A stretch of DNA of 49,648 nt from Myxococcaceae bacterium (GTDB lineage Bacteria > Myxococcota > Myxococcia > Myxococcales > Myxococcaceae), in NCBI GenBank assembly GCA_019686135.1, contig JADGHL010000026.1, positions 1-49,648 of the forward strand, in the 5' to 3' direction. A program made the translations under genes and the position numbers. Of this stretch, positions 1 to 7,965 are shown piece after piece. Within the stretch, counting starts at the first letter, position 1; every line of letters starts with the position of its first letter. A model generated the notes under the pieces. The model saw only the letters and a list, made by a program, of their open reading frames with translations. It had not been told where the DNA came from and made no database searches.

Positions 1-60
1 GCCAAACACCCGGGGGGGGGGGGGCGCGGGGGGGGGCTCGGGGGGGGGGCGGGGGGGGGC
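1..60. other. Poly-G low-complexity contig end, probable sequencing artefact
   Basis: Positions 11-60 are almost pure G with scattered C, A and T. This differs from the ordinary high-GC coding sequence that begins at about 62. Such runs are typical of read ends in two-colour Illumina chemistry incorporated at a contig terminus. The frame of the following gene stays open through it, but residues translated from it should not be trusted. Confidence 0.75.
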
Positions 61-61
61 T

Positions 62-1348
62 ACCCCCCGCGCCGACGGTTCGCGGCTCAACCCGCCGTCG
101 GTGATGGTGACCTTCTCCGAACCGGTGACTTCCGCGGCCCTGCCGCTCACCGTGACCCCGGCGGCCGGCACGCCTTCCGGATCCGCGCCCTTCGCCGGGC
201 AGAGCTTCTCCTTCACGGGCCTTCCGGGTGACACGGTGTTCACCGCGTCGGTCGCCGCCGGGGCGGTGGCGGATGCGTTCGGCAACGTCAACGAGACCGG
301 CGCGTCGGTGAAGTTCCACACCCGCCCGGCCCAGCCGCAGACCGGCACGGTGCTCACGCTGCGCAACGACGTGGTGGCGTTCGACGTGGCCTCGGATCCC
401 GACGGCGTCGTCACGCTGGTGATGGAGACCACCGCCACCAGCAAGCCGATGCTGTTCACCTGGTTCGACGGCGTCACCGGCGCGCTCTCCAGCGGGGTCC
501 TCGGCAACCGCCCCTCGGGAGACCTGGTGGCGCTCTCCACCGCCGCCTGGTCCAACGCGCACGCCGATCTCTCGTCCCACCGCGCCCGTGGCTACCGTGA
601 GGCCTACTCGGCGCAGACGTTCGTCGGCGGCGTGAACGACGGCACGCTGCTCCCCGCCGCGCCAGGCGACGTGTTGTTCGTCCCGGTCGGTCCCGGCTGC
701 GCCGACGATCCCGGCGCGCCCGAGGTAGGGGTGATCACCGGAGCCGGCGCGTTCGTCCGGGGCTCGGTCGTCGAACCGGTGCAGGTGACGCCGTTCCAGC
801 TGTTGATCGAAAGCCCCAACGACTGGGAGCTGGTCAGCGTCGCCGGTGGCACGCTGGTGGCCCAGGCGCGGACGTGCTCGTGCGGTGCTTCGGCTTCGTG
901 CGCGTGGCAGCCGGCGCGGAGCGTGCCGCTGCCTTTTGGGTACACGGTTGCGGCCACCCCGAGGCTGTCGGTGGCCGGCACCGCCACGGGCGAGCGCCGC
1001 CTGTATGTGGCGGACACCACGGCGGGTCTCCGCGTCGAGATCTGCGAAGCACAGTGCACGTCCACGCCATGCCCGTCCAACGGTGCGCGACTGACGCTCG
1101 CGTCCGAGGGCCTCTTCGTCGCCTCAGCGAACAGCGGGAACGAGGTGATCGGCGCGCAGAAGAAGGCGGCCGGCGTACAGCTCGTCTGGCGCGACCTGCA
1201 GGCGAGCTGCACGGGTGACTGGTCGGTGCTCGGCATCGTCCCGGGCTCGAGCGGTTCGTCCGTGACTGACTGGCGGCCGGCGATGTTCGGCGACCGGCAT
1301 GGCGTGCTCTGGCTGGACGGCACCACGCTCAAGCTCTACATCCCGTGA
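62..1348 (+). CDS. C-terminal part of a secreted Big_5 (Ig-like) domain protein, 5'-truncated
   Basis: The reading frame enters from the left edge, so the true start is missing. A GTG at 101 and an ATG at 104 lie inside a conserved domain and are not real starts. Residues translated from 74 on read ADGSRLNPPSVMVTFSEPV, the hallmark of the bacterial Ig-like Big_5 domain; it ends near 'ETGASVKFHTRP'. The remaining ~330 residues are beta-rich, with Cys pairs (TCSCGASASC, CEAQCTSTPC) and repeated short strands suggesting a propeller-like or adhesin-like extracellular domain. I cannot name the family. It is probably exported. The stop at 1346-1348 is followed directly by the next gene. Confidence 0.65.
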   Translation, partial: TPRADGSRLNPPSVMVTFSEPVTSAALPLTVTPAAGTPSGSAPFAGQSFSFTGLPGDTVFTASVAAGAVADAFGNVNETGASVKFHTRPAQPQTGTVLTLRNDVVAFDVASDPDGVVTLVMETTATSKPMLFTWFDGVTGALSSGVLGNRPSGDLVALSTAAWSNAHADLSSHRARGYREAYSAQTFVGGVNDGTLLPAAPGDVLFVPVGPGCADDPGAPEVGVITGAGAFVRGSVVEPVQVTPFQLLIESPNDWELVSVAGGTLVAQARTCSCGASASCAWQPARSVPLPFGYTVAATPRLSVAGTATGERRLYVADTTAGLRVEICEAQCTSTPCPSNGARLTLASEGLFVASANSGNEVIGAQKKAAGVQLVWRDLQASCTGDWSVLGIVPGSSGSSVTDWRPAMFGDRHGVLWLDGTTLKLYIP

Positions 1349-1349
1349 C

Positions 1350-1937
1350 TTGAGCTTCGAACGCGCGCTGCGGGACAACCCTGCGCCCGGATCGGTGGGC
1401 GACGTGGAGCTGCGCTATGACGCGCCGGTGCTCGTCGGCGAGGGGCGCGGCGTGGCGGGGCCCATCCGCTGGCTGCCGGGGGTGTTGCTCCTGGCGGCGC
1501 TGGCCCTGGGCCTGGGCGCGTTACTCACGCTGATCGCTGACCCAGCGGGGCCGATCCACGTCCCGTTGGCGCAGGGCCTCGGCGCCGGGCTGGCCGTGGC
1601 GTTGGGCGGGCGGCTGGAACGGCACACGCGCCACCGGCGGCGGTTCGTCCTCCACTTCGCGGACGAGACCGTCCGCGTGGATCTGCAGGGCGGGCTTTGG
1701 CGCCGACCCATCTCGCGGACCTGGCCCTTCGACGCGGTGAAGGGGCTCTACGTCGTGGAGAAGCGCGGCGGCGTGTTCTCGCTGTGGATGGAGGCGGCGA
1801 AGGCGCCGGGTTCGGCGCGCACGGTGCCGGTGCTGCTGGTGGACGGCGTCCCCGCCGACGACGTGGAGGCGCTTCGGCGGCTGTGGACCACGCTGCGCGC
1901 GGCGTTCGGGCTTACGCGGCGGCCAACGGAAGGGTGA
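1350..1937 (+). CDS. Small membrane protein, unknown function
   Basis: About 195 residues. Two hydrophobic segments (WLPGVLLLAALALGLGALL, then a weaker AQGLGAGLAVALGG) are followed by a basic stretch RLERHTRHRRR. A mixed beta/alpha soluble domain follows (FVLHFADETVRVDL, LYVVEKRGG), loosely reminiscent of bacterial PH-like membrane domains. The start is uncertain: TTG at 1350 touches the upstream stop, and GTG codons at 1395 and 1404 are equally possible; none has a clear ribosome-binding site. The 3' end overlaps the convergent receiver-kinase gene by 26 bp. No function can be assigned from sequence alone. Confidence 0.5.
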   Translation: MSFERALRDNPAPGSVGDVELRYDAPVLVGEGRGVAGPIRWLPGVLLLAALALGLGALLTLIADPAGPIHVPLAQGLGAGLAVALGGRLERHTRHRRRFVLHFADETVRVDLQGGLWRRPISRTWPFDAVKGLYVVEKRGGVFSLWMEAAKAPGSARTVPVLLVDGVPADDVEALRRLWTTLRAAFGLTRRPTEG

Positions 1938-3072
1938 GCCGGAAGGTCGTGCCCACGCCCACCGTCGAGGTCACAGAGAGCGTGCCTCCGGCGCGCTCGA
2001 CGATGTCCTTGACGATGGGAAGCCCCAGCCCGGTCCCCGTGCCCACCGGCTTGGTGGTGAAGAGCGGCTCGAAGATGCGGTCCATGATCTCCGGCGCGAT
2101 GCCCGAGCCGTTGTCGGCGATCTCCACGTGGGCGCGTTCGTCCGCCCGCCACCAGCGGACTTCGATCAACCCGGGCCGGGCCAGCCCCTCCATCGCCTGG
2201 GCGGAGTTCACCATCAGGTTGAGCAGCACCTGACACAGCTTCACCGGGCCCACCGCCACCTTCAGCGAGTCGCCGCGCAGCTGGATGCGCGCGCGCGTGC
2301 GCACCTCCGCGCGGGCCAGCTTCACCGCGAACTCGGCGACGTCGCGCAGATCCGCCTGCGCCTCCTGGTCCTCGCCGCGCGCCTGCGAGCGGATCGCCAG
2401 CGCCACCTGCCGGATGTGCTGCGCGCCGGTCTCCACGTCGTCGAGGATCGACGGCAGCTCCCCGAGCGACTGCATCACCTCCGCGTCCCGCGACGGGTCG
2501 ATCCGCGGCATCGCCCAGGCGCGGATCACCTCCACCTCACGGCGGAGCGTGCCGATGTTCTGGGTCAGGTAGCTCACCGGGTTCATCAGCTCGTGCGCCA
2601 CCCCGGCGCTCACCTGCCCCAGCACCGCCAGCCGCTCGCTGCGCAACATCCGCGATTCGATCTCCCGCACCCGGTTCTGCAGCGAGAAGATCCCGATCGC
2701 GTCGTCCAGCGCCGCCGCCAGCTCCTCCTTGACCCAGGGCTTGACGAAGTAGCGCACCACCTGGCCGCGGTTGACCGCGTCCATCACCGCCTGCATGTCC
2801 GAGTATGCGGTGAGCAGCATGCGGCGCGTGTCCGGCAACATCGCGCGCGCACGCTCCAGGAACTCGACACCCGTCATCCCGGGCATGCGCTGGTCGGAGA
2901 TGACGACTGCGATCTCCTGCCCCTTTTGCGCGAGCAGCTCCAGGGCCTCCTCCCCGGAGAGACAGGTGAAGATGCGGAAGCGGCTGCGGAAGTTGGCTTC
3001 GAAGACGCGGAGGTTGATGAGCTCGTCGTCGACGTAGAGCACCGCCGGCGCGGATTCACTGGGTGCTGCCAT
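1912..3072 (-). CDS. Receiver-histidine kinase (REC-HisKA-HATPase)
   Basis: 386 residues, soluble. The N-terminal receiver domain (about 9-125) has the acidic pair D15-D16, phospho-acceptor D60 in ISDQRMPG, the Thr of LLTAYSD and Lys of YFVKPW. A helical linker leads to a HisKA domain whose phospho-His is about H160 in VAHELMNP, then an HATPase domain with N box (LMVNSAQAM), G1 (DNGSGI), F box (FEPLFTT) and G2 (GTGLGL). The receiver comes before the kinase and there is no transmembrane sensor, so the protein probably takes phosphate or binds a partner in the cytoplasm and relays onward. It is divergent from the matrixin gene at 3273. The partner is unknown; the nearby regulator at 4634 has a closely similar receiver. 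Confidence 0.9.
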   Translation of the reverse strand: MAAPSESAPAVLYVDDELINLRVFEANFRSRFRIFTCLSGEEALELLAQKGQEIAVVISDQRMPGMTGVEFLERARAMLPDTRRMLLTAYSDMQAVMDAVNRGQVVRYFVKPWVKEELAAALDDAIGIFSLQNRVREIESRMLRSERLAVLGQVSAGVAHELMNPVSYLTQNIGTLRREVEVIRAWAMPRIDPSRDAEVMQSLGELPSILDDVETGAQHIRQVALAIRSQARGEDQEAQADLRDVAEFAVKLARAEVRTRARIQLRGDSLKVAVGPVKLCQVLLNLMVNSAQAMEGLARPGLIEVRWWRADERAHVEIADNGSGIAPEIMDRIFEPLFTTKPVGTGTGLGLPIVKDIVERAGGTLSVTSTVGVGTTFRLTLPLAAA

Positions 3073-3272
3073 GAGGGCCGCACTCTAACGTCTGCTCAGA
3101 GCGCCCACCATCTTCACTTCGTTTGCTGGTTTTGCCCGTTGCAGCGCCGCGGCCGATCCGCCGGGTGGCGGGGGACCCGGCGCGCCCGTTCGACCCGCCC
3201 GTTCGGAAGGCGTCTTCCTCTGAGCGCGGCGCGCGTCGTTCGCGGCACAGCGGTTGCTCGGGCGACGAGGCC
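3073..3272. promoter_or_regulatory. Divergent intergenic region, two promoters expected
   Basis: This 200-bp gap separates the start of the minus-strand receiver-kinase from the start of the plus-strand matrixin fusion. It contains CTTCACTTCGTTTGCTGG, lower in GC than its surroundings, as expected of promoters. I see no convincing -35/-10 pair or operator. Confidence 0.3.
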
Positions 3273-4547
3273 ATGATGCGCCCGCTCGCTCTTCTGCTCC
3301 CTCTGCTCTTCACCGCGCTGAGCCCTGCGCATGCGTGGCGAGCGAGGACCGACTCCACCGGCAGCACGGTGCACTGGGCGAAGGAGGTCACCTTCCTCGT
3401 GGACCCGGAGATCGGCGCCGAGCTCGGCGACGAGAACGCGCGCGCGGCGATCGACGCGGCGCTGGCGGAGGTGGAGCGCGCCGCACCCGGGCTGCGCCTG
3501 AGCGCGGTCGACGGCGATGGCGGCGGCGTGGGCTACGACCCCGCGCCCGGCGCCACCAACCACAGCGTGATCGTCGCCGACGACGTCTGGGACTACGACG
3601 AGGGCCTGATTGCGGTCACCATCGTCACGGTCGACACGCGTCGCCACGAGATCCTCGACGCGGACATCGCCTTCAACACGCGGCACCGGCGCTTCAAGGT
3701 CCTGCCGGCCGACTCCACGCCGGGCGGCGCGTTCGACGACATCCAGAACACGCTGACGCACGAGCTCGGGCACGCGGTGGGCCTGGCGCACAACCCGGAG
3801 CTGCCCGAAGCGGTGATGTACCCGGGCGCGCGGCGTGGCGAGGTGACCAAGCGCACGCTCTCCGCGGACGACATCGACGGGCTCCAGACGCTCTATCCGG
3901 ATGCCCAGGCTGAGGGCCGCGGCCTGACCGGCATCGGCCCCGAGGGCGCAGTGGGCTGCTCCGCCGGCGGCGGGTCCGCAGCGGTGTGGCTGATCGGCCT
4001 GCTCGTGCCGCTGTGGCTGTGGCGCCGCCGCTTTGCGCGCGCCGCGGTGGTGACCGTGGCCGCATCGGCCCTCTGCCTCCCGTCGAGCGCCCACGCGCAG
4101 GACGCGGCGAGCGAAGCCGTGGAGGTCCGGGACGCCCGCGCGCTGGAGCACGCGGGGTCGGTGCTCACCGGCGAGGTCATCGTCCGCCACACGCTGCCGC
4201 GCGAGCCGGGGTCGGGCGTTCTGTGGAGCGAGCTCGAGGTCCGCGTCCGCTCCTGCGTCAAAGGTTCGTGCCCGGATACCGCGCGCATCCGCGTCCCGGG
4301 CGGGCGCGAGGGCGACCTCGAACAGATCGTCGACCACCAGCCGGTGCCGGAACCGGGCGAGGTGGTGGCGCTGGCGCTGCCCGAGGAGGTCTCGCTCCAC
4401 CGTGCGCGCCCGGCGTTGTTCCGGCTCTCCGATACGCGCGGGTGGGTGCGCTTCGCCCGCGCGCTCGACCGTGCGCGGATCGCCATCCCCGCCGGCGTTC
4501 CGGTGTCCAGGCTCACCTCAAGGTCGGCCACGACCCGCCGCCCCTGA
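3273..4547 (+). CDS. Matrixin-type metalloprotease fused to a second exported domain
   Basis: 424 residues from the ATG at 3273 (a second ATG at 3276 is equivalent). It has a signal peptide with cleavage near SPAHA|W and a matrixin domain with the zinc motif HELGHAVGLAH (H163, H167, H173) and Met-turn VMYPG. A MYXO-CTERM-like tail follows: C229, a hydrophobic helix (VWLIGLLVPLWLW) and the Arg cluster R251-R253. Instead of stopping there, the frame continues into a second signal-like segment (AAVVTVAASALCLPSSAHA, cleavage after A275) and a ~150-residue domain. That domain resembles the separate protein encoded at 29898-30596, which also partners a matrixin. GTG codons at 4047 and 4050 could start a separate second product but lack a ribosome-binding site. 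Confidence 0.85.
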   Translation: MMRPLALLLPLLFTALSPAHAWRARTDSTGSTVHWAKEVTFLVDPEIGAELGDENARAAIDAALAEVERAAPGLRLSAVDGDGGGVGYDPAPGATNHSVIVADDVWDYDEGLIAVTIVTVDTRRHEILDADIAFNTRHRRFKVLPADSTPGGAFDDIQNTLTHELGHAVGLAHNPELPEAVMYPGARRGEVTKRTLSADDIDGLQTLYPDAQAEGRGLTGIGPEGAVGCSAGGGSAAVWLIGLLVPLWLWRRRFARAAVVTVAASALCLPSSAHAQDAASEAVEVRDARALEHAGSVLTGEVIVRHTLPREPGSGVLWSELEVRVRSCVKGSCPDTARIRVPGGREGDLEQIVDHQPVPEPGEVVALALPEEVSLHRARPALFRLSDTRGWVRFARALDRARIAIPAGVPVSRLTSRSATTRRP

Positions 4548-4618
4548 GTCGCAACCTCCCGGAACCACGCCTCATCGGACGTGGCCGGACTCTTGAAATT
4601 GCCCACCTTGCCGTCCCA

Positions 4619-4625
4619 CCGAGGA
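4619..4625 (+). promoter_or_regulatory. Shine-Dalgarno for the response regulator
   Basis: A GAGGAG-type site lies about 9 bases before the ATG at 4634. It fixes that start, although the frame is open for several hundred bases upstream. Confidence 0.6.
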
Positions 4626-4633
4626 GTCTTCGC

Positions 4634-5176
4634 ATGCCGTCTCAGCCGAACCCGTACAGCATCCTGATCGTCGACGACGAAGAGAACGTGCAGAAAGCGC
4701 TGCGCCGGAGCCTGCGCAAGGAAGGCTACGAGCTCCTCTTCGCGTCCCAGCCGAGCGAGGCCCTGGCGCTGATCAAGACCCGGCCGGTGGACCTCGTCCT
4801 CTCCGACCACCTGATGCCGAACATGACCGGCCTGGAGTTCCTCAAGCTGGTGCGCGACCGCCACCCGGACGCGCTCCGGATGATGCTCACCGGCCACGCG
4901 GACATGCAGACGGCGATCGACGCCATCAACCAGGGGGAGATCTACCGCTTCCTCACCAAGCCCTGGGATGACACCGAGCTCAAGGTGACGCTGCACCTCG
5001 CGTTCGAGCAGCTCGCGCTGCAGCGCGAGAACCGCCGGCTCCTGGCGATGGTGCGGCGCCAGCACGACCTCCTGCAGAGCATCGAGCGCGAGTACCCGGG
5101 GATCGGCCGCGTGGTCCGTGACGCCGACGGGGCGATCGTCATCGACGAGGCGGAGCTGTCGGCCGCGATTGCCTGA
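4634..5176 (+). CDS. Single-domain response regulator with short helical tail
   Basis: 180 residues. The receiver domain covers about 9-125, with acidic pair D14-D15, phospho-acceptor D58 (LSDHLMPNMTG), switch Thr T86 (MLTGHAD) and K109 (FLTKPWDD). After it comes a coiled-coil-like helix (LALQRENRRLLAMVRRQ) and a short tail, with no DNA-binding or enzymatic output domain. The receiver is of the RpfG/HD-GYP-associated kind. The gene lies 21 bp upstream of the kinase at 5198 and is almost certainly co-transcribed with it, so the pair probably forms one phosphorelay. Output must come through protein contacts or onward phosphotransfer. Confidence 0.88.
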   Translation: MPSQPNPYSILIVDDEENVQKALRRSLRKEGYELLFASQPSEALALIKTRPVDLVLSDHLMPNMTGLEFLKLVRDRHPDALRMMLTGHADMQTAIDAINQGEIYRFLTKPWDDTELKVTLHLAFEQLALQRENRRLLAMVRRQHDLLQSIEREYPGIGRVVRDADGAIVIDEAELSAAIA

Positions 5177-5197
5177 GCCGTCCGGCGGAGGAGCGGG

Positions 5198-7324
5198 ATG
5201 TCCGCGCTGCCGATCGTCCTGGTGATGGACGGAGAGCTGCCGCCCGGGCTGGGCGAGGCGCTGGAGACCTCCGGGTTCCTCTACCGGCGCGCCGCGGCCC
5301 ACCACGCCTGCGCCGACGTAAACGCGGGCTGGGCGGAGCTGGTGGTGTGCGGGCGGATCGCCGGCTGGCAGGCGCTGGCCGCGCGGGTGCAGCAGGCCGG
5401 GGGCGCGGTGGTGCTGTGGGGCCCACCGCCGGATCCCCACGAACGCCGCGCGCTGCGCGATCCGATCGACGCGGTCCAGACCGGCCCGGCGCTCGTCGAG
5501 GCGCTTCTGCGTGCGCACGCCGTGCTCACCGCGTCGCGCGCGCAGGTGGGCACGGAGGACGATCTGAAGGAACGCGCCGAGTGCGCCGAGCGCGTGGCCG
5601 GCTTCGCCCAGTCGATCGCCGCGCAGATCGAGCTCCCCCGCGTCGTGGAGGAGGCGATCGCCCGGACGCGCGACCTGTGCGACGCGGACGGCGCCAGCCT
5701 CTTGCTGGTGGATCCGGCCACCGGCGAGTGGTGGCACGACCCGGCCGGCCCGGGTGCCGCCGGCGCGCTGGTGGCGGTGCGTCCGTCCGTGCACCATCGG
5801 ATTGCCCAGGACGTGGCGTTCCGCGCCGAACCGGTGCTGGTGGAGACCCTCGCCGCGCTGCCGGGGTTCGACTCCGGCTCCGACGATGCGGCCGGCTTTC
5901 GCACCGGGTCGGTGATCGCCGCGCCGCTGTTGTCCGGGGGCGATCTGATCGGCGTGCTGGAAGCGGTGCGCGGCGACGGCCGCTCGCCATTCACCCGCGC
6001 CCATCTGCGCCGGCTCGAGGAGCTGGCACCGCACGTGGCGATCGCCGTGTACCACGCGCAGCTCACCGCCCGGCTGCGCGAGACCCAGGCGCAGATCCTC
6101 CAGCACAACGCGGACCTCGAACGGCGCATCGCCGAGCGCACCGCGCAGATCGCCCGCGCCAAGCGCGAGTGGGAGGCCACCTTCGACGCGATCCGCGAGC
6201 CGATGGCGGTGATGGAGGGCTTCGTGGTCCGCAGGGTGAACACCGCCTGGGCACAGCGCGCCAGGGTGGACATCCGGACCGTCTCCGGGCGGCGCTGCCA
6301 CGAGCTGTTGGCGGGGCGCGCCACACCCTGCCCCGGCTGCCCGCTGTCGGGCAACGCCACGGCGTCGAGCGGCGAGGTCCGTTTCGCCGACGGCTCCACG
6401 CACCGGCTCAACGCCTTCCATCTTCCTCCCGAACAAGGCCGTCCGGCCGGGGTGGTCGTGCACTACCGGGACGTCACGCAGGAGCGCGCGCTCGAGCGCC
6501 GGGTCCGCGAGTCCGAACGGCTGGCGTCGATCGGCCAGCTCGCCTCGGGCGCCGCCCACGAGATCAACAACCCGATGGGCTTTCTCACCTCGAACCTCCG
6601 CAACCTCAGAGAGCTGTTGGCGGACCTGGGCGAGGCGGTGCGGGGCGCGCGCCGGGCGGCGGCGTTGATCGCGAGCGGCCGGCGACAGGAGGCGCTCGCG
6701 TCTCTGGCCGCGGCGAAGGCCCTGGACGAAGAGTGGATCGACGACGGCGCGGAGATGGTGGAGGACGCGCTCTCGGGCGCTCAAAGGGTCACGGACATCG
6801 TGCGGGCGCTGCGCGAGCTGTCCCGCCAACAGGTGGCCAAAGGCTTCACCGATGCGGACGTGAACGCCTCGGTGACACGAGCGGCCCGGGCGGAGCTGGG
6901 TCCCGCGCCGCCGAACCTGGTGTTGACGCTCGAACCTGCGGTCTTCGCGGCCATGGATCCGCTGCAGCTGGATCAGGCGCTCGGGCACATCCTGCGCAAC
7001 GCACGCCAGGCCACGTGCGGCCAGCAGCGGATCCGCATCCGCACGCGCGCGGAGGGCGATGTGGCGGTGGTGGAGGTGCAGGACGAGGGAACGGGCATTG
7101 CCGCCGAGCACCTGGACCGCATCTTCGAGCCGTTCTTCACCACGCGGGGAGTCGGACAGGGGATTGGCCTGGGGCTCACCGCAGCGTGGGGGATCGTCCA
7201 GCGCCATGGCGGACGGATCGACGTGCAGAGCGAGCCGGGCAAAGGGTCGACCTTCACTCTCCGGCTGCCACGCGCGTCCGGTCCGGCGGACCGCGCCGGC
7301 GAGGAGGCGGCTGCCCCGGGCTGA
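5198..7324 (+). CDS. Hybrid sensor histidine kinase: degenerate receiver-GAF-PAS-HisKA-HATPase
   Basis: 708 residues, soluble. Residues 1-110 look like a receiver fold that has lost its phosphorylation pocket: a Cys sits where the Asp should be (LVVCGRIAG). A GAF domain spans about 130-290, a coiled coil 295-325, and a PAS domain 325-430 carrying the Cys cluster RRCHELL...PCPGCPL. HisKA has phospho-His H454 in AAHEINNP, and HATPase has N601 in LRNARQA, DEGTGIA, FEPFFTTR and GIGLGL. A strong GGAGGAG precedes the ATG. The gene is in operon with the regulator at 4634. Its stop abuts the stop of the convergent gene at 7325. The ligands of GAF and PAS cannot be predicted; the Cys cluster could be redox- or metal-responsive. 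Confidence 0.9.
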   Translation: MSALPIVLVMDGELPPGLGEALETSGFLYRRAAAHHACADVNAGWAELVVCGRIAGWQALAARVQQAGGAVVLWGPPPDPHERRALRDPIDAVQTGPALVEALLRAHAVLTASRAQVGTEDDLKERAECAERVAGFAQSIAAQIELPRVVEEAIARTRDLCDADGASLLLVDPATGEWWHDPAGPGAAGALVAVRPSVHHRIAQDVAFRAEPVLVETLAALPGFDSGSDDAAGFRTGSVIAAPLLSGGDLIGVLEAVRGDGRSPFTRAHLRRLEELAPHVAIAVYHAQLTARLRETQAQILQHNADLERRIAERTAQIARAKREWEATFDAIREPMAVMEGFVVRRVNTAWAQRARVDIRTVSGRRCHELLAGRATPCPGCPLSGNATASSGEVRFADGSTHRLNAFHLPPEQGRPAGVVVHYRDVTQERALERRVRESERLASIGQLASGAAHEINNPMGFLTSNLRNLRELLADLGEAVRGARRAAALIASGRRQEALASLAAAKALDEEWIDDGAEMVEDALSGAQRVTDIVRALRELSRQQVAKGFTDADVNASVTRAARAELGPAPPNLVLTLEPAVFAAMDPLQLDQALGHILRNARQATCGQQRIRIRTRAEGDVAVVEVQDEGTGIAAEHLDRIFEPFFTTRGVGQGIGLGLTAAWGIVQRHGGRIDVQSEPGKGSTFTLRLPRASGPADRAGEEAAAPG

Positions 7325-7588
7325 TCACCGCGACGCAGGGAAGTCTTCGTCCAGCGTGGCGGCGACCTCGTCCTCGGAGCGGTAGAACCGTTCGGGCAGG
7401 CCGCTCAACAGCGACAGCAGGGTGCGCGCGGCCTCGTTCTCGCGCGCGACCTCCAGTACTTCGCCGCGGGTCAACGGGAAGATGGCGCCGCGGAGTGCTT
7501 CGGCCACCTGCGCCGCGAGCGGGTGTACCGAAGCGGTGATCGATTCGAGTGCGGGCCCGACGCGTCCCTCGTTTGCGCCATCCACCAT
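7325..7588 (-). CDS. DUF2795-like small protein
   Basis: 87 residues from an ATG at 7588; a GTG at 7624 in frame would add 12 residues, and neither has a clear ribosome-binding site. The core (HPLAAQVAEALRGAIFPLTR then an Asn/Glu-rich helix, LSGLPERFYRSEDEVAATL) matches the general layout of DUF2795: a short helix, the hydrophobic 'FP' turn, and a final LP-x-R-x-Y-x-S segment. Proteins of this family are often found near stress or regulatory genes, but their function is unknown. The stop codon directly abuts that of the kinase gene. Confidence 0.6.
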   Translation of the reverse strand: MVDGANEGRVGPALESITASVHPLAAQVAEALRGAIFPLTRGEVLEVARENEAARTLLSLLSGLPERFYRSEDEVAATLDEDFPASR

Positions 7589-7724
7589 CGACGAGAGTAT
7601 GCATCCGGTCCCTGGGTTCCGCACTGCTACTGACGTACTGACGGCTCGTCACCGGGCGGGCACGCGGCCGGAATGGCCGCGGGAGAACACCGGCCGCACC
7701 TGTAGTGGGAGGAGCGACGGCACA

Positions 7725-7955
7725 ATGACCCGGAAGATCGATCCCGACACCCCGATCGACCCGGAGGAGACCGCCCACGAGACGCACCGCGAAGTTTCGT
7801 CGCGGCCACCGAAGGAGTGGCCCGGCATCCCGGCGCGGTCGCAGGAGGACGAGGCGAGCTTCGTGCACGACGGCGTGGAAGAGTCGCCGGCGGAGGTCAC
7901 CGAAGCCCAGCGCAAGCTGGAGCGGTCCATCCCCCGGGACGAACCGGAGGAGTGA
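7725..7955 (+). CDS. Small acidic hydrophilic protein
   Basis: 76 residues, about a quarter of them Asp or Glu, with no hydrophobic core, Cys or recognisable domain. The start is well supported: GGGAGGAG ends about 10 bases before the ATG at 7725. The sequence (DPDTPIDPEETAHETHRE near the N-terminus, then KLERSIPRDEPEE at the end) suggests an intrinsically disordered protein. It is transcribed divergently from the DUF2795-like gene and converges with the lipoprotein gene at 7966. No function can be assigned. Confidence 0.6.
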   Translation: MTRKIDPDTPIDPEETAHETHREVSSRPPKEWPGIPARSQEDEASFVHDGVEESPAEVTEAQRKLERSIPRDEPEE

Positions 7956-7965
7956 GCGCCCCGCC

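Noticed and set aside
1-60. G-quadruplex or other structured DNA in the poly-G tract
   Set aside because: Most likely a sequencing artefact at the contig end.
3893-7207. 1104-codon open frame on the minus strand
   Set aside because: It is antisense to the well-supported response regulator and kinase genes and rich in Arg, His and Gly, a high-GC shadow frame. No domain is visible.
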